Below are positions 26,202 through 36,403 of a DNA stretch of 64,000 nt, in pieces. Below the pieces are notes generated by a model that ran no database searches, had not been told where the DNA came from, and saw nothing but the letters and a program-made list of their open reading frames with translations. Origin of the DNA: Arthrobacter silviterrae (GTDB taxonomy: Bacteria > Actinomycetota > Actinomycetes > Actinomycetales > Micrococcaceae); the NCBI RefSeq assembly GCF_011045165.1, contig NZ_JAAKZI010000010.1:1-64000 (forward strand), in the 5' to 3' direction. Every line of letters starts with the position of its first letter. The stretch's first letter is position 1. The position numbers and the translations under genes are program-made.

Positions 26202-26741
26202 TTACCTGCCCACGCCGGCGTAGGAGATTGCCTGCCGCACCAGGGAGCCGCGGCCGCCGACGAATTCGGCCTGCACGCCGGGGCTGAGCGCTTCCTCCGG
26301 CGTCATCCAAGTCAGCTCCAGGGCGTCCTGGCGGGGTTCGCACTCGCCCGTCACGGGGATCACATACACCAGGGCCACGGCGTGCTGGCGTTCGTCCGTG
26401 AACCCGGTCTGCGAAGGCGAGGGAAGGTATTCGGCCACGGTGAACGGCACAGGGCTCACGGGCAGCTGCGGGAACGCCAGCGGGCCGAGGTCCTTTTCCA
26501 CATGCCGCACCAGGGCAGCCCGGATGGTTTCGCGGTACAGCACGCGCCCCGACACCAGGGTGCGCACCATGGAGCCCTCGTCGTCGGCCTGGAGCAGCAG
26601 CCCCACCTCGTTGACGTAGCCCAGGGGGTCAAGCCGGACGGGCACCACCTCCACGTAGACCATGGGAAGCCGGTTCCGGGCCTCGTACAGGTCCTCGTTG
26701 GACAGCCAGCCGGGGTAGGGATCAGGAGTGCGGACGCTCAT
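26202..26741 (-). CDS. Nudix-like hydrolase (DUF4916 type)
   Basis: 179 residues resembling the actinobacterial DUF4916/Nudix group: SVRTPDPYPGWLSNEDLYEARNRLP at the start, then a Nudix fold. The Nudix box is degenerate: GRVLYRETIRAALVRHVEKDLG keeps the RE-x-E spacing only in part, so hydrolysis of a nucleoside diphosphate derivative is not assured. A -10-like TAGAAC lies 6 bases before the ATG, another leaderless-type start. Probably single-gene. Confidence 0.68.
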   Translation of the reverse strand: MSVRTPDPYPGWLSNEDLYEARNRLPMVYVEVVPVRLDPLGYVNEVGLLLQADDEGSMVRTLVSGRVLYRETIRAALVRHVEKDLGPLAFPQLPVSPVPFTVAEYLPSPSQTGFTDERQHAVALVYVIPVTGECEPRQDALELTWMTPEEALSPGVQAEFVGGRGSLVRQAISYAGVGR

Positions 26742-26750
26742 GTAACAGTT

Positions 26751-27575
26751 CTACCCCATGAACCCGCCCGCACGGACCCAAATGGCGGCCCCGCCCGGCG
26801 TGTGCACCCGGAAGGAGCTGCCGGCCGGCCCGGGGGCAGGCGCCGCGGTGAGTCCCGCCGCGGTGAGCCAGGTCTTCAGGGCGGCCGGTTCGGCTGGGAA
26901 CTCAAGGCACAGCCCGACGCCGGCCACCCCGCCCGGGTGCACCTCCACCAGCCCGCCGTTCTTAGCCTGAAACCTGCTGCCGCCTGTGCCGTCGGGGCGG
27001 GGCGGCAGGAGGCGGGCGCCGATGTCCGCCAGCACCTTCCGGGCGGCATCCACGTCCGGCGTGTGCCACAGCTGGACCACGGTGGGCGGGCCGGGGCGCG
27101 CGGGGCTGTTTTGCACGGCGCTGCTTTGTCGCGTGTGGGGGTTCACGGGGCCGGGGCCGGCGGTGTTGGGGCCGGGGCCCGGGTTGGCGGGGTCCACTGC
27201 GGGGTCCACGACAGGGTCGGCCAGGAACGTGAAGCCATCCGGCGCAGTGACGCGGGCTGAGGGTCCGTGCGGCGTTTCGAGCAGTTCCGCGCGGGTTCCG
27301 TCGGCCAGCGTGCGCCGGACAAAAATGTCGCGGTCCCGGATCTCAAAACCCAGCTGCACGGAGCCGTCCCGCCGGCCGCCGTCGTCTGCGGTGCTGGTGT
27401 CCTGCCGGCCGCCGTCGTTGCCGGGAGCGGTGCGGTGCAGGCCCACCTTGCCGCGGCCGGAGTCAAAAACGCGCCAGTCGGTGTGGTTTTCCGTGCACCC
27501 GAGGCCGAGCGCGCTGAGCAGGGCGGCATGGTCGTCCAGGGCGGAGGTGGAGAGGATGGGGCGGACGCGCAGCAT
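26751..27575 (-). CDS. VOC (glyoxalase/bleomycin-resistance fold) protein
   Basis: 274 residues. Two vicinal-oxygen-chelate modules are visible, the first from RVRPILSTSALDDHAALLSALGLG, the second from TVVQLWHTPDVDAARKVLADIGARLLP to WVRAGG, joined by a Gly/Pro/Asp-rich linker around residues 125-160. His/Glu metal ligands cannot be assigned with confidence. GGAGGC precedes the ATG; a -10 TAGCGT lies about 30 bases upstream. It ends 9 bases before the downstream Nudix-like gene, so the two may share a transcript. Function unknown. Confidence 0.68.
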   Translation of the reverse strand: MLRVRPILSTSALDDHAALLSALGLGCTENHTDWRVFDSGRGKVGLHRTAPGNDGGRQDTSTADDGGRRDGSVQLGFEIRDRDIFVRRTLADGTRAELLETPHGPSARVTAPDGFTFLADPVVDPAVDPANPGPGPNTAGPGPVNPHTRQSSAVQNSPARPGPPTVVQLWHTPDVDAARKVLADIGARLLPPRPDGTGGSRFQAKNGGLVEVHPGGVAGVGLCLEFPAEPAALKTWLTAAGLTAAPAPGPAGSSFRVHTPGGAAIWVRAGGFMG

Positions 27576-27615
27576 GGTGCCTCCGTGGTTGGTGGTGCCT
27601 CCACGCTACCAACGT

Positions 27616-27627
27616 TAGGGTGTAGCC
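27616..27627 (+). promoter_or_regulatory. Leaderless promoter -10 of the YdeI-like gene
   Basis: TAGGGT (27616-27621) is followed by 6 bases and the ATG at 27628. It lies in the 52-base gap to the divergent VOC gene. Confidence 0.5.
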
Positions 27628-28215
27628 ATGATCGAGCTCCCCGAACTCTTGCTCCCGGACGCTGCGGCGTGGCGGGCCTGGCTGCTGGAACACCATGCAT
27701 CGAGCCCGGGCGTGCGGCTGGTGCTCCACAAGAAGGGCGGCACCGTCACCGCACTGGACTACGCGGGCGCGCTGGATGAGGCCCTGTGCTTCGGCTGGAT
27801 CGACGGGGTCATCGGCAAGCGCGACGCCGGCAGCTACCTCACCCGCTTCACACCCCGCACCCGGACCAGCAAGTGGTCCAAGAACAACGTCGAGAACATT
27901 GGGCGGCTCACCGCGGCCGGCGTCATGGAAGCTGCCGGGGTGGCCGCCGTCGAGGCAGCCAAGGCCGACGGCCGCTGGGAGGCGGCCTATGTCAATCAGG
28001 CGGATGCGCAGCTCCCACCTGATTTGGCCGCCGCCATCGCCGCGAATCCGCGGGCGCAGGCCATGTTTGAGGTGCTCACGGCGGTGAACCGCTACGCGCT
28101 GATCTACCGGACCACCACCGTCAAGACACCGGCGGCCCGGGTGGCGAAGATTGCCCGGTTCGTGGAGATGCTGGCGGCCGGGGAGACCCCGCACCCGCAA
28201 AAGCGCCGCCCCTGA
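27628..28215 (+). CDS. YdeI/OmpD-associated family protein
   Basis: 195 residues. GVRLVLHKKGGTVTALDYAGALDEALCFGWIDGVIGKRDAGSYLTRFTPRTRTSKWSKNN is the hallmark of the YdeI/OmpD-associated family, followed by the usual helical tail ending in a basic HPQKRRP. Members have been linked to resistance to cationic peptides, but their biochemistry is unclear. Starts leaderless at ATG 27628; diverges from the VOC gene. Confidence 0.8.
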   Translation: MIELPELLLPDAAAWRAWLLEHHASSPGVRLVLHKKGGTVTALDYAGALDEALCFGWIDGVIGKRDAGSYLTRFTPRTRTSKWSKNNVENIGRLTAAGVMEAAGVAAVEAAKADGRWEAAYVNQADAQLPPDLAAAIAANPRAQAMFEVLTAVNRYALIYRTTTVKTPAARVAKIARFVEMLAAGETPHPQKRRP

Positions 28216-28317
28216 GTCGATGCGGAATCAGGCACCGCTGCTTGTGCGCCGGACTGTCCGGTACGTTTTGCGCATAATTCGTCGGGCCCCGGGCCGGCCG
28301 CGCATCGGGCACGGTAG

Positions 28318-29376
28318 CTACGCAGTGGGCAGGGTGGCGGCGGCCTCAAATATGGTCCAGCGCTGGACTGCGGCCGACAGCAGGGCCGGCCCGCTCGCAC
28401 CCTCAGGGTCTGGCTCCCCTGCGAGGCCGGCGGCCGTCAGCGCCACCAGCCGCGCCGCCGTCGTGCGTGATCCTTCCGGCAGCCGCAGGTCCCGGGCCGC
28501 CACTGCCAGGTAGCGGCACAGGATGCCGGTGAACAGGCTGCCGTCGCCGCCGGGCTCCAGCCGCAGCCCGCCAGCCGCCGTGGCCAGGCCGCGTTCGACG
28601 GCGGCTACCAACTCCGCGGCCTGGCTCACGTACTGCGGGTGGTCGAGTTCCAGCAGGGTGGCCAGGATGGGGCCCTGGTTGTACGTGTAGATGGTGCGCT
28701 CGACTTCCGGGCCCCGGGGCGTGGGGTGGACGCCGTCGAGGTACAGGCCGGAGCCGGCATCAAACAGCTCGGTGCGCAGCCAGTCCGAGATGGCGCGGGC
28801 CAGGTCCAGGTTGCCGGTCCGGGCGAAGTGCAGGGCAGCTGGGCCATTGGCCGGCGTGTTCTTGTAGTCGCGCTTCCGTGACCAGTAAATGCCGCCGCCC
28901 AGGACGCCGTCGCGGGCCCGGCCAAGCTGCGCCGTCAACGTGGAGGATGCCACGCCCGCCAAAAGGCAGGGCCGGCCGGACAATGCCAGGGAGAGGCCGT
29001 TGAGCCGGTCGGCGGCGAGCGCCAGCCACGCCATGTCGTCGTAGAAGTAGTTGGGGAAGCGGCCGAAGTTGCGGACCATGATGCCCCTCAGCAGTGCACG
29101 CCCCCGTGCCAGAGAGAGGGCGGCGGAGGCCCTGCTGCCGGACCCCAGTTCGCGCAACCCGGCGTCCACCACGGCGTCGAGGTAGTGGGCCTGCCACCAG
29201 TAGTGCCATTCGGACCAGGGCGTTGGGTCCTGCGTGGCGGGAACGGACACGGCGCCAATCCACGTGCCGGGGACGCCCATGAGGCGGTGGCCAAAGCGGG
29301 CATGGACGTTGAGGGCGGTGCGGGCCGCGCGTTCCGCCCACTGCCCGCCGGAGGGTGCCATTCCGTGATCCGTCAT
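28318..29376 (-). CDS. Glycoside hydrolase family 76-like protein
   Basis: 352 residues without a signal peptide. NFGRFPNYFYDDMAWLALAADRL carries the double-aspartate DDMAW catalytic motif of GH76 alpha-1,6-mannanases and transglycosidases. GGGIYWSRKRDYKNTPANGPAALH and YTYNQGPILATLLEL are the other conserved blocks of this (alpha/alpha)6 fold. The lack of an export signal suggests action on cytoplasmic oligosaccharide, or that the annotated family is only approximate. TACGCT stands 7 bases before the ATG at 29376. It diverges from the SDR/acyl-CoA dehydrogenase operon. Confidence 0.8.
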   Translation of the reverse strand: MTDHGMAPSGGQWAERAARTALNVHARFGHRLMGVPGTWIGAVSVPATQDPTPWSEWHYWWQAHYLDAVVDAGLRELGSGSRASAALSLARGRALLRGIMVRNFGRFPNYFYDDMAWLALAADRLNGLSLALSGRPCLLAGVASSTLTAQLGRARDGVLGGGIYWSRKRDYKNTPANGPAALHFARTGNLDLARAISDWLRTELFDAGSGLYLDGVHPTPRGPEVERTIYTYNQGPILATLLELDHPQYVSQAAELVAAVERGLATAAGGLRLEPGGDGSLFTGILCRYLAVAARDLRLPEGSRTTAARLVALTAAGLAGEPDPEGASGPALLSAAVQRWTIFEAAATLPTA

Positions 29377-29389
29377 GGACCCAAGCGTA
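29377..29389 (-). promoter_or_regulatory. Leaderless promoter -10 of the GH76-like gene
   Basis: TACGCT on the minus strand (29384-29389), 7 bases, then ATG; no ribosome site. Confidence 0.5.
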
Positions 29390-29507
29390 CTGTTTGCTGC
29401 AGGGAGGCATGTCCCGGACAAGGGATTTCAGTTAGTATTCATTAACGCAAGCCTTTGCAGTTTTCGCGGCCCCAGTGCGGGCCGGCCAACCTCAACGAGG
29501 AGGAACC

Positions 29508-30287
29508 ATGGAAATTTCACAGAACGGCACCGTCGCGCTCATTACGGGCGCCGCATCGGGCCTGGGGGCAGCGACGGCGAGGCGGCTGCATGCGGCGGGG
29601 GCCGCCGTCGTGCTGGTGGACCTGCCGCAGTCAAAGGGTGCCGAGCTGGCGGCGGAACTGGGGGAGCGGGCTGTTTTTGCGCCCGCCGACGTCACGCTTG
29701 AGGACCAGGTACGGGCCGCCATTGGGGCAGCGGCTGCGCTGGGGACCCTGCGCATCGCCGTCAACTGTGCCGGAATTGCCACGCCGGGCAAGGTGCTGGG
29801 GCGCGACGGCGTGCTGCCGCTGGACCAGTTTGCCCGCGTCATCCACATCAACCTGCTGGGCACCTTCAACGTGGTCAGGCTGTGCGCCGAGGCCATGGCG
29901 GCGGCGGAACCCCTGGCAGGGGAATTCGGGCCGGAGCGCGGCGTCATTGTGAACACAGCCTCCGTGGCGGCCTTTGACGGACAGATCGGCCAGCCCGCCT
30001 ATGCGGCGTCGAAGGGGGCCGTGGCCGCCATGACGCTGCCGCTGGCCCGGGAACTGGCGCGCTCCCTGATCCGCGTGGTCAGCATTGCGCCCGGCATTTT
30101 TGAAACCCCCATGCTGGCCGGACTTCCGCAGGCCGCGCAGGATTCGCTGGGACAGCAGGTGCCGCACCCGTCGCGCCTGGGCAAGCCGGCCGAATACGCT
30201 GCCCTCGTTGAGCACATCACAGCGAACGCCATGCTCAACGGGGAGACGATCCGGCTTGACGGCGCCATCCGGATGGGGCCCAAGTGA
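29508..30287 (+). CDS. Short-chain dehydrogenase, 3-hydroxyacyl-CoA dehydrogenase type
   Basis: 259 residues of classical [18 protein letters not shown] (cofactor motif) near residue 15, NCAG near 88, [23 protein letters not shown] with the catalytic Ser, Tyr and Lys near 145-165, and [13 protein letters not shown]. The DGQIGQxAYxASKG block is typical of type-II 3-hydroxyacyl-CoA dehydrogenases (HSD10-like), which oxidise branched or short acyl-CoA intermediates. GAGGAGGAA lies 4 bases before the ATG. It overlaps the acyl-CoA dehydrogenase by 4 bases, making a two-gene acyl-CoA oxidation operon. Confidence 0.87.
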   Translation: MEISQNGTVALITGAASGLGAATARRLHAAGAAVVLVDLPQSKGAELAAELGERAVFAPADVTLEDQVRAAIGAAAALGTLRIAVNCAGIATPGKVLGRDGVLPLDQFARVIHINLLGTFNVVRLCAEAMAAAEPLAGEFGPERGVIVNTASVAAFDGQIGQPAYAASKGAVAAMTLPLARELARSLIRVVSIAPGIFETPMLAGLPQAAQDSLGQQVPHPSRLGKPAEYAALVEHITANAMLNGETIRLDGAIRMGPK

Positions 30288-31495
30288 CTGGAATGCAGGC
30301 ACTGCCGCCGGCCGACTTTTTCGGCTACGAGTCCCTCCTGACGGACCAGGAAGCCGCCAAGCTGGCGCAGCTGCGCACGTTCCTGGCGGAGGAAGTGGCC
30401 CCGTACTCCACACAGTGGTGGAACGACGCCGAATTCCCGGCCCACATCCTACCCAAAATCGCCGCCCTGAACCTTGCCGCCCCGGACAGGCTGCAGTTTT
30501 CCCACCTGTTCACGGGCCTGGTGATCGCGGAAATGACGCGCGCAGACACCTCGCTGGCCACCTTCTTCCTGGTCCACCACGACCTCTTTGTCCAGGCCCT
30601 CATCGACTTCGGCTCGGAGGAACAAAAGGCACGGCTGCTCCCCGACGCCATCGCCCTGCGCACCACCGGCGCCTTCGCCCTCACCGAACCGGACCACGGC
30701 AGCGACGTCTCCGGGGGCATGGAAACCACCGCCCGCAAGGTGGAGGACGACGCCGGCACCCACTGGGTGCTCAACGGCACCAAGCGCTGGATCGGCAACG
30801 GGACGTTCTGCAACCACATGCTGCTGTGGGCCAAGGATGCGGACACGGGAGAGGTGCGCGGCTTCATCCTGGACGGGTCCCTGCCAGGGGTCGAACGGAC
30901 CAAGATCGAACACAAGATCGCCTTGCGGACAGTGCAGAACGCTCACATCACCCTGGACAACGTGCGCGTGGAGGAGCGGGACCGCTTCTCCGGCGTCGGC
31001 TCCTTCAGCGACACCAACAAGATGCTGCGCGGATCGCGGATCTCCGTGGCCTGGCAGGCCGTGGGCCAGCAACTGGCGGCGTTCGACGTGGCCCGGGCGT
31101 ACGCCGTCGAACGGCAGCAGTTCGGGAAGCCGCTGGCGTCCTTCCAGCTCATCCAGGGGCAGCTGGTGAAAATGCTGGGCAACGCCACGGCGTCGCTGGC
31201 CATGATGGTGCGCATCGCCGCGCTGCAGGATGGCGGGGATGCCGGGGCCGCCGGGGGCTTCCTCTCTGACGCCACCATGGCGCAGGTGGCCCTGGCCAAG
31301 GCGCACACCACGGCCGCCATGCGTGAAACCGTGGCCATGGGCCGCTCCATCCTGGGCGGCAACGGCATCGTCACGGATTACCGCATGGCGAAGATTTTTG
31401 CGGACGCGGAGGCCATCTACACCTATGAGGGCTCGCATGAGATCAACACGCTGATTGCGGGCCGCGCCATCACAGGAGTCTCCGCGATCGTCTAG
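30284..31495 (+). CDS. Acyl-CoA dehydrogenase, glutaryl-CoA dehydrogenase-like
   Basis: 403 residues of FAD-dependent acyl-CoA dehydrogenase. [14 protein letters not shown] and WIGNGTF form the flavin/substrate sheet; the [23 protein letters not shown] helix and the catalytic glutamate in [21 protein letters not shown] follow. The YTYEGxHxIN ending and short C terminus are like glutaryl-CoA dehydrogenases, but a decarboxylating role is only inferred. The GTG at 30284 overlaps the SDR stop (GTGA). No enoyl-CoA hydratase or CoA ligase accompanies the pair. Confidence 0.85.
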   Translation: MTGMQALPPADFFGYESLLTDQEAAKLAQLRTFLAEEVAPYSTQWWNDAEFPAHILPKIAALNLAAPDRLQFSHLFTGLVIAEMTRADTSLATFFLVHHDLFVQALIDFGSEEQKARLLPDAIALRTTGAFALTEPDHGSDVSGGMETTARKVEDDAGTHWVLNGTKRWIGNGTFCNHMLLWAKDADTGEVRGFILDGSLPGVERTKIEHKIALRTVQNAHITLDNVRVEERDRFSGVGSFSDTNKMLRGSRISVAWQAVGQQLAAFDVARAYAVERQQFGKPLASFQLIQGQLVKMLGNATASLAMMVRIAALQDGGDAGAAGGFLSDATMAQVALAKAHTTAAMRETVAMGRSILGGNGIVTDYRMAKIFADAEAIYTYEGSHEINTLIAGRAITGVSAIV

Positions 31496-31511
31496 CCCCC
31501 ACCCCCACCAC

Positions 31512-31784
31512 CGACGCTCCCTCAGCAAATGGGCACATATGGCCAACCCTCCCTCATCAAATGCGGCCCCACGACGGACCCTCCCTCATCAAACGCGGCC
31601 CCAAGACGGACCCTCCCTCAATTCGCTCGGGAGGGTCGGCCGGGAGGGCGCGAAAGGTGAGGGAGGATCGGCGGGGAGGGCGCGAAAGGTGAGGGAGGGT
31701 CGGCGGGGAGGGCGCGAAAGGTGAGGGAGGGTCGGCGGGGAGGGCGCGAAAGGTGAGGGAGCGTCGGGTCGGTGGGGAGGGCTA
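31512..31784. repeat. Inverted arrays of a 32-bp-period intergenic repeat
   Basis: The whole gap between the convergent acyl-CoA dehydrogenase and DUF1684 genes is repeat. Four units in one orientation (cores CTCCCTCA about 32 bases apart near 31518, 31550, 31582, 31614) face four in the other (units beginning near 31644, 31676, 31708, 31740, exactly 32 bases apart, core TGAGGGAGG). Units within the second array are nearly identical (GAGGGCGCGAAAGG then TGAGGGAGG). There are no unique spacers, so this is not CRISPR. The same core and spacing recur near 38.05 kb, and a related form near 41.34 kb. Confidence 0.85.
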
Positions 31785-32588
31785 CTTCCGCGGGTCGCGC
31801 TCGCCGGCCTGAACGGCTACCTTGATTCGGTTCCCCTCGACAGGGGCAGGGCACGTGCCGAAGTCGCTGAAGGCGGCGGGGTAGTTGACGGTGCGGTTGA
31901 AATCCAGCACCACGGCTCCGTCCGCGCCCGGCTTGGCCACCTCCAGCTTGCGCCAGCGCCAGCTGCTGGCATTATTCGTTTCGTCGTGGAACGTGACCAC
32001 CAGGGAGTCCGGCCCGCCGTCCTCGGCCCCGAGCCGGTATGTGGCGCCGCCCAGCTCAAAGACCACGTCGCCCACCAGGACGGCGGCACCCGGGACGTCC
32101 GGGTGGGCCGTGGTGATCGCCACCGTGCGCGGCTCGGCGTAACGCTCAAAGGCGCCCGTGAGCACCAGTGACGGGTTGTAGCCAAACACCGGAACTCCCG
32201 TGAAGCCGGTCAGCGTCGGGGACTGCGCATCGCGGGTCCGGACCATGTAGCGCCCGGCCCGCATGCCCAGCTCAACCACCACCGTCCCAAACTGCACCCA
32301 CATGAGCGATTCTTCATCGGCCAGGGTGGCCTCAATGGTGCCGTCAACCGGCGTTTCCCCCTCCACCAGCGTCAGGTGGTCCGGGGCAGCGGCGGTGAGG
32401 AACGCGGCGGTGCCGTCAGTGCTCCAGAGCCCGGGGACGGCGTCCAGCGCGGCGGGGGAGGCGGGCAGCCACTGGAAGGAGGTCAGTGTCAGCCAGCCGT
32501 GCTGCGAGGCAAGGGCTGAGTTGCGCCCGGCGCGGAAGCGGTCCCACCTTTCCGTCAGGGGGATCTGTTCGGCGTGTTGCGTGCTCAT
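31782..32588 (-). CDS. DUF1684 domain protein
   Basis: 268 residues. WDRFRAGRNSALASQHGWLTLTSFQWLP at the start and NYPAAFSDFGTCPAPVEGNRIKVAVQAGE at the end are the conserved blocks of DUF1684, a family of unknown function with a beta-rich middle. Remembered homologues have the same two ends. AAGGAG lies 4 bases before the ATG at 32588. No signal peptide. It stands alone, diverging from an SRPBCC gene, and its 3' end borders the 32-bp repeat array. Confidence 0.82.
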   Translation of the reverse strand: MSTQHAEQIPLTERWDRFRAGRNSALASQHGWLTLTSFQWLPASPAALDAVPGLWSTDGTAAFLTAAAPDHLTLVEGETPVDGTIEATLADEESLMWVQFGTVVVELGMRAGRYMVRTRDAQSPTLTGFTGVPVFGYNPSLVLTGAFERYAEPRTVAITTAHPDVPGAAVLVGDVVFELGGATYRLGAEDGGPDSLVVTFHDETNNASSWRWRKLEVAKPGADGAVVLDFNRTVNYPAAFSDFGTCPAPVEGNRIKVAVQAGERDPRK

Positions 32589-32763
32589 GGTGCTCCTTGC
32601 TGCGGGTGCTGTGTCTGAATCCACTGTAGGCACAACGCGGGGCGTCGAGGCGCCTATTCCGCCCGCCGCCGGCGCCAGCGCCCCATCCTGCCCGGCGCCC
32701 ACCCCCGTCCCACCGTTCCGCCCGCGCCCCCGCCCGGCGCCCGGGGGATGGAAGAATGGGACG

Positions 32764-33345
32764 ATGGGAACGAACAACCACCTGAACAAGGACATGGCCC
32801 GCTTTGGCCCCGGCACCGTGGACCCGGCGGGCCCGGACGGCGTGAAGCTGACTCTCGTCCGGGACTACTCGGCGGCGCCCGCGGACGTCTGGGCCATGTT
32901 CACGGACCCGGCAAAAACTCAAATGTGGTGGTGCCGGGTGCGCGGCCAGGCCCGGACCGGTTCCTCCTTTGACCTCAAATGGCTCAACGTCAAGGATGAG
33001 GGCCACGGCATTGAAAGCGACTGGTGGAACGGCCGCGTGCTCGCCGCCGAAGCCCCGCAGCTGCTGGAACTGAGCAATGCCATGCACGGCACCATCCGAG
33101 TTGAGCTGGCCCCGAACGACGACGGCGGCACCCGGCTGGTGTTCACCAACACGCTGGCCGTCCCGGATGAAGTGGTGCCCATGTCCCTGGCCGGCTGGCA
33201 TGTCCACCTTGACCATTTGCAGGAGGCCCTGGACGGCAAAAGCGTTGACTGGCAGCACTGGTGGGACGACTTTTATCCGTGCTGGGAAAAGGTCCACGCC
33301 GGGTATGCTGCGGGGCCGCAATCCGGGGGCGGTGCCGGAAAGTGA
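32764..33345 (+). CDS. SRPBCC (AHSA1-type) domain protein
   Basis: 193 residues. VKLTLVRDYSAAPADVWAMFTDPAKTQMWWC and the later GWHVHLDHLQEALDG mark an Aha1-like SRPBCC domain, often seen as a stress or polyketide-cyclase-like ligand binder. The sequence gives no catalytic residues. A -10-like AAGAAT sits 6 bases before the ATG at 32764, so a leaderless start is likely; longer upstream frames have no ribosome site and oppose the DUF1684 gene. Confidence 0.75.
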   Translation: MGTNNHLNKDMARFGPGTVDPAGPDGVKLTLVRDYSAAPADVWAMFTDPAKTQMWWCRVRGQARTGSSFDLKWLNVKDEGHGIESDWWNGRVLAAEAPQLLELSNAMHGTIRVELAPNDDGGTRLVFTNTLAVPDEVVPMSLAGWHVHLDHLQEALDGKSVDWQHWWDDFYPCWEKVHAGYAAGPQSGGGAGK

Positions 33346-33474
33346 ACAGCTGCCGGGACGGATTCGCCGTGTGGGCCCCCGCACAATAGAATCCAATCGG
33401 CACCAAAGAAGCCCCACCGTATCCAACGCAGCATACGTGTCCCCCAGCACCACACACCGTAAGGACACCGACCC

Positions 33475-36294
33475 ATGAGTCCGGAACTCTCAGCCAACGC
33501 ACCCGGAAATGCCGGCGATCCCACGGAGGACACGGAGCTGCGGGCCGATGTCCGCCGTGTCAGCACCCTGCTGGGCGAGTCCCTGGTCCGCCAGCACGGC
33601 CCGGACCTGCTCGCCATGGTGGAGGAGGTCCGCCTCCTCACCAAGGAGTCCAAGGAAGCGGCCCGCGGGGAGACCGGCACCGGCCCGTGGAGCGCCAACG
33701 ACGTCGCCGAGCAGGTCCGCGAGGTCCTCGCCTCCCTGCCGCTGGAGCAGGCCACGGAGCTGGTGCGGGCCTTTGCGTTTTACTTCCACCTGGCCAACGC
33801 TGCCGAGCAGGTCCACCGGGTGAGGAGCCTGCGCGCACGGGACGAAACGGACGGCTGGCTGGCGAAGGCCGTCACCGAAATCGCCGAAAAGGCCGGCCCC
33901 GGTGCCCTGCAGGCAGTGGTCAACGAGCTGGACGTGCGCCCCATCTTTACAGCCCACCCCACGGAGGCGTCCCGCCGCTCCGTGCTGGACAAGGTCCGCA
34001 AGCTCTCCGACATCCTCGCGACGCCGTCGGCCGAAGGAAGCAGCGCCCGGGCACGCCAGGACCGCAAGCTCGCTGAGATCATTGACCAAATGTGGCAAAC
34101 GGACGAGCTGCGCAAGGTCCGCCCCACGCCCCTCGACGAGGCCCGCAACGCCATTTACTACCTGCAGAACATCCTCAGCGATGCCATGCCGGAGGTCCTG
34201 ACAGAACTGAACCAGCTTCTGGCCGCACACGGCGTCACCCTGCCGCCCGGCGCGGCACCCCTGCGCTTCGGCTCCTGGATCGGCGGGGACCGGGACGGCA
34301 ACCCGAACGTCACCCCCGACGTCACCCGCGAGGTGCTGGTCCTGCAAAACGCCAACGCCGTGAAGATCAGCATCGCCATGATCGACGAGCTACTCTCCAT
34401 CCTCTCCAACTCCAGCGCCCTGTACGGTGCGGATCCGGAATTGACTGCGTCCATCGCGGCGGACCTGGCCAGGCTGCCGGGCCTTGACCCGCGCGTGCTG
34501 GAGCTCAACGCCGAGGAACCCTACCGCCTCAAGCTCACCTGCATCAAGGCCAAGCTGCTCAACACCCGCCGCCGCGCCGCCGCGGACGCCTTCCACGAGC
34601 CCGGACGCGACTATGAGGACACGGCCGAACTGCTGGCCGACCTGGCCCTGCTAGACACGTCCCTGCGCAACAACTCCGCGTCGCTCGTGGCGGACGGGGC
34701 GCTGGCCACCGTGCGCCGCGCCGTCGCCTCCTTCGGCCTGCACCTGGCCACCCTGGACATCCGCGAGCACGCCGACCACCACCACGACGCCGTCGGGCAG
34801 CTCATGGACCGCGTGGGCGAGCTGCCCCGCCCCTACGGCGAGCTGGACCGGGCCGAACGCCTGCAGGTCTTGAGCCGGGAGCTGGCCAGCCACCGTCCGC
34901 TTTCCGGCCACCCCATCAGGCTCGACGGCGCCGCCAACGGCACGTACGACGTCTTCCGCGTGGTCCGCCGGGCGCTGCGCACCTATGGGCCCGACGTCGT
35001 CGAAAGTTACATTGTGTCCATGACCCGCGGCGCGGACGACGTCCTGGCGCCCGCCGTGCTGGCCCGCGAGGCAGGCCTGGTCCAGCTGACGGGCGAGAAC
35101 CGCTACGCGAAGATCGGCTTTGCGCCCCTGCTGGAAACCGTTGACGAGCTGCGTGCCTCCGCCGAAATTGTGGACCAGCTGCTTTCAGACCCCTCCTACC
35201 GGGAGCTGGTGCGCCTGCGCGGCAACATGCAGGAGATCATGCTCGGCTACTCGGACTCCAACAAGGAATCCGGCGTCATGACCAGCCAGTGGGAGATCCA
35301 TAAGACCCAGCGCAAGCTGCGCGACGTCGCCGTCAAGCATGGCGTCAACGTGCGCATGTTCCACGGCCGCGGCGGCTCCGTGGGGCGCGGCGGCGGGCCC
35401 ACGTACGACGCCATCCTGGCCCAGCCCAACGGCGTGCTGGAGGGGGCCATCAAGTTCACCGAACAGGGCGAGGTCATCTCCGACAAGTACTCGCTGCCCG
35501 AGCTGGCCCGGGAAAACCTGGAGCTGTCGCTGGCCGCCGTCATGCAGGCCTCAGCGCTGCACCAGGCGCCGCGCCACACCGAGGACGAGCTGGTCCGCTT
35601 CGGGGCGGTCATGGAAATAGTTTCCGACGCCGCCTTCGCTGGCTACCGGGCCCTGATTGACGACGGCGACCTTCCGGCGTACTTCCTCGCCTCCACCCCG
35701 GTGGAGCAGCTGGGCAGCCTGAACATTGGCTCCCGCCCGTCCAAGCGGCCCGATTCCGGCTCCGGCCTGGGCGGGCTGCGGGCCATCCCGTGGGTGTTCG
35801 GCTGGACGCAGTCCCGCCAAATCGTCCCGGGGTGGTTTGGCGTGGGTTCCGGCCTCAAGGCGGCCCGCGACGCCGGGCATGCCGGCGCACTGACGGACAT
35901 GCTGGCGAACTGGCACTTCTTCTCCTCCACCATTTCCAATGTGGAGATGACGCTGGCCAAAACGGACATGGAGATCGCCGCCCACTACGTGCGCACGCTG
36001 GTTCCGGCAGAATTGCAGCATCTTTTTGCCACGATCCGAGCCGAGTACGAGCTCACGGTTGAGCAAATCCAGCTGCTGACCGGCGAGGACGAACTCCTGG
36101 ACCGCCAGCCGCTCCTCAAGCGCTCCCTGTCCGTCCGCGACCAATACCTGGACCCGATCTCCTACCTGCAGGTGGAGCTGCTGCGCCGCGTCCGCGAGGC
36201 CGACGCCGGCGCGACGGAGGTGGATGAGCGCCTGCAGCGGGCCATGCTCATCACCATCAACGGGGTGGCCGCGGGCCTTCGCAACACCGGATAG
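33475..36294 (+). CDS. ppc: Phosphoenolpyruvate carboxylase
   Basis: 939 residues, full length. The enzyme carboxylates PEP to oxaloacetate, refilling the citrate cycle. Motifs in order: [13 protein letters not shown] (catalytic His), [52 protein letters not shown], and the invariant C terminus RNTG. AAGGAC lies 8 bases before the ATG. A good -10, TAGAAT (33387-33392), is about 83 bases upstream. A strong inverted repeat follows the stop. Confidence 0.96.
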   Translation: MSPELSANAPGNAGDPTEDTELRADVRRVSTLLGESLVRQHGPDLLAMVEEVRLLTKESKEAARGETGTGPWSANDVAEQVREVLASLPLEQATELVRAFAFYFHLANAAEQVHRVRSLRARDETDGWLAKAVTEIAEKAGPGALQAVVNELDVRPIFTAHPTEASRRSVLDKVRKLSDILATPSAEGSSARARQDRKLAEIIDQMWQTDELRKVRPTPLDEARNAIYYLQNILSDAMPEVLTELNQLLAAHGVTLPPGAAPLRFGSWIGGDRDGNPNVTPDVTREVLVLQNANAVKISIAMIDELLSILSNSSALYGADPELTASIAADLARLPGLDPRVLELNAEEPYRLKLTCIKAKLLNTRRRAAADAFHEPGRDYEDTAELLADLALLDTSLRNNSASLVADGALATVRRAVASFGLHLATLDIREHADHHHDAVGQLMDRVGELPRPYGELDRAERLQVLSRELASHRPLSGHPIRLDGAANGTYDVFRVVRRALRTYGPDVVESYIVSMTRGADDVLAPAVLAREAGLVQLTGENRYAKIGFAPLLETVDELRASAEIVDQLLSDPSYRELVRLRGNMQEIMLGYSDSNKESGVMTSQWEIHKTQRKLRDVAVKHGVNVRMFHGRGGSVGRGGGPTYDAILAQPNGVLEGAIKFTEQGEVISDKYSLPELARENLELSLAAVMQASALHQAPRHTEDELVRFGAVMEIVSDAAFAGYRALIDDGDLPAYFLASTPVEQLGSLNIGSRPSKRPDSGSGLGGLRAIPWVFGWTQSRQIVPGWFGVGSGLKAARDAGHAGALTDMLANWHFFSSTISNVEMTLAKTDMEIAAHYVRTLVPAELQHLFATIRAEYELTVEQIQLLTGEDELLDRQPLLKRSLSVRDQYLDPISYLQVELLRRVREADAGATEVDERLQRAMLITINGVAAGLRNTG

Positions 36295-36310
36295 CCCCCC
36301 AGCGAAGTTT

Positions 36311-36370
36311 TGCCGCCGTTCCCGCATTTTGCCACCGGTACAGCGGCGGCAAAATGCGGGAGCGGCGGCA
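36311..36370. terminator. Bidirectional terminator between ppc and the VOC gene
   Basis: Arms 36311-36333 and 36348-36370 pair over 23 bases with a single G-T wobble around a 14-base loop. It lies between convergent genes. Confidence 0.75.
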
Positions 36371-36403
36371 TTTGTTCACGCCGTGCAGTTCACGCCGCCC
36401 AGT

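Noticed and set aside
31512-31784. Possible CRISPR array
   Set aside because: Units are fully repetitive with no unique spacers, orientation flips half-way, and no cas gene is present.
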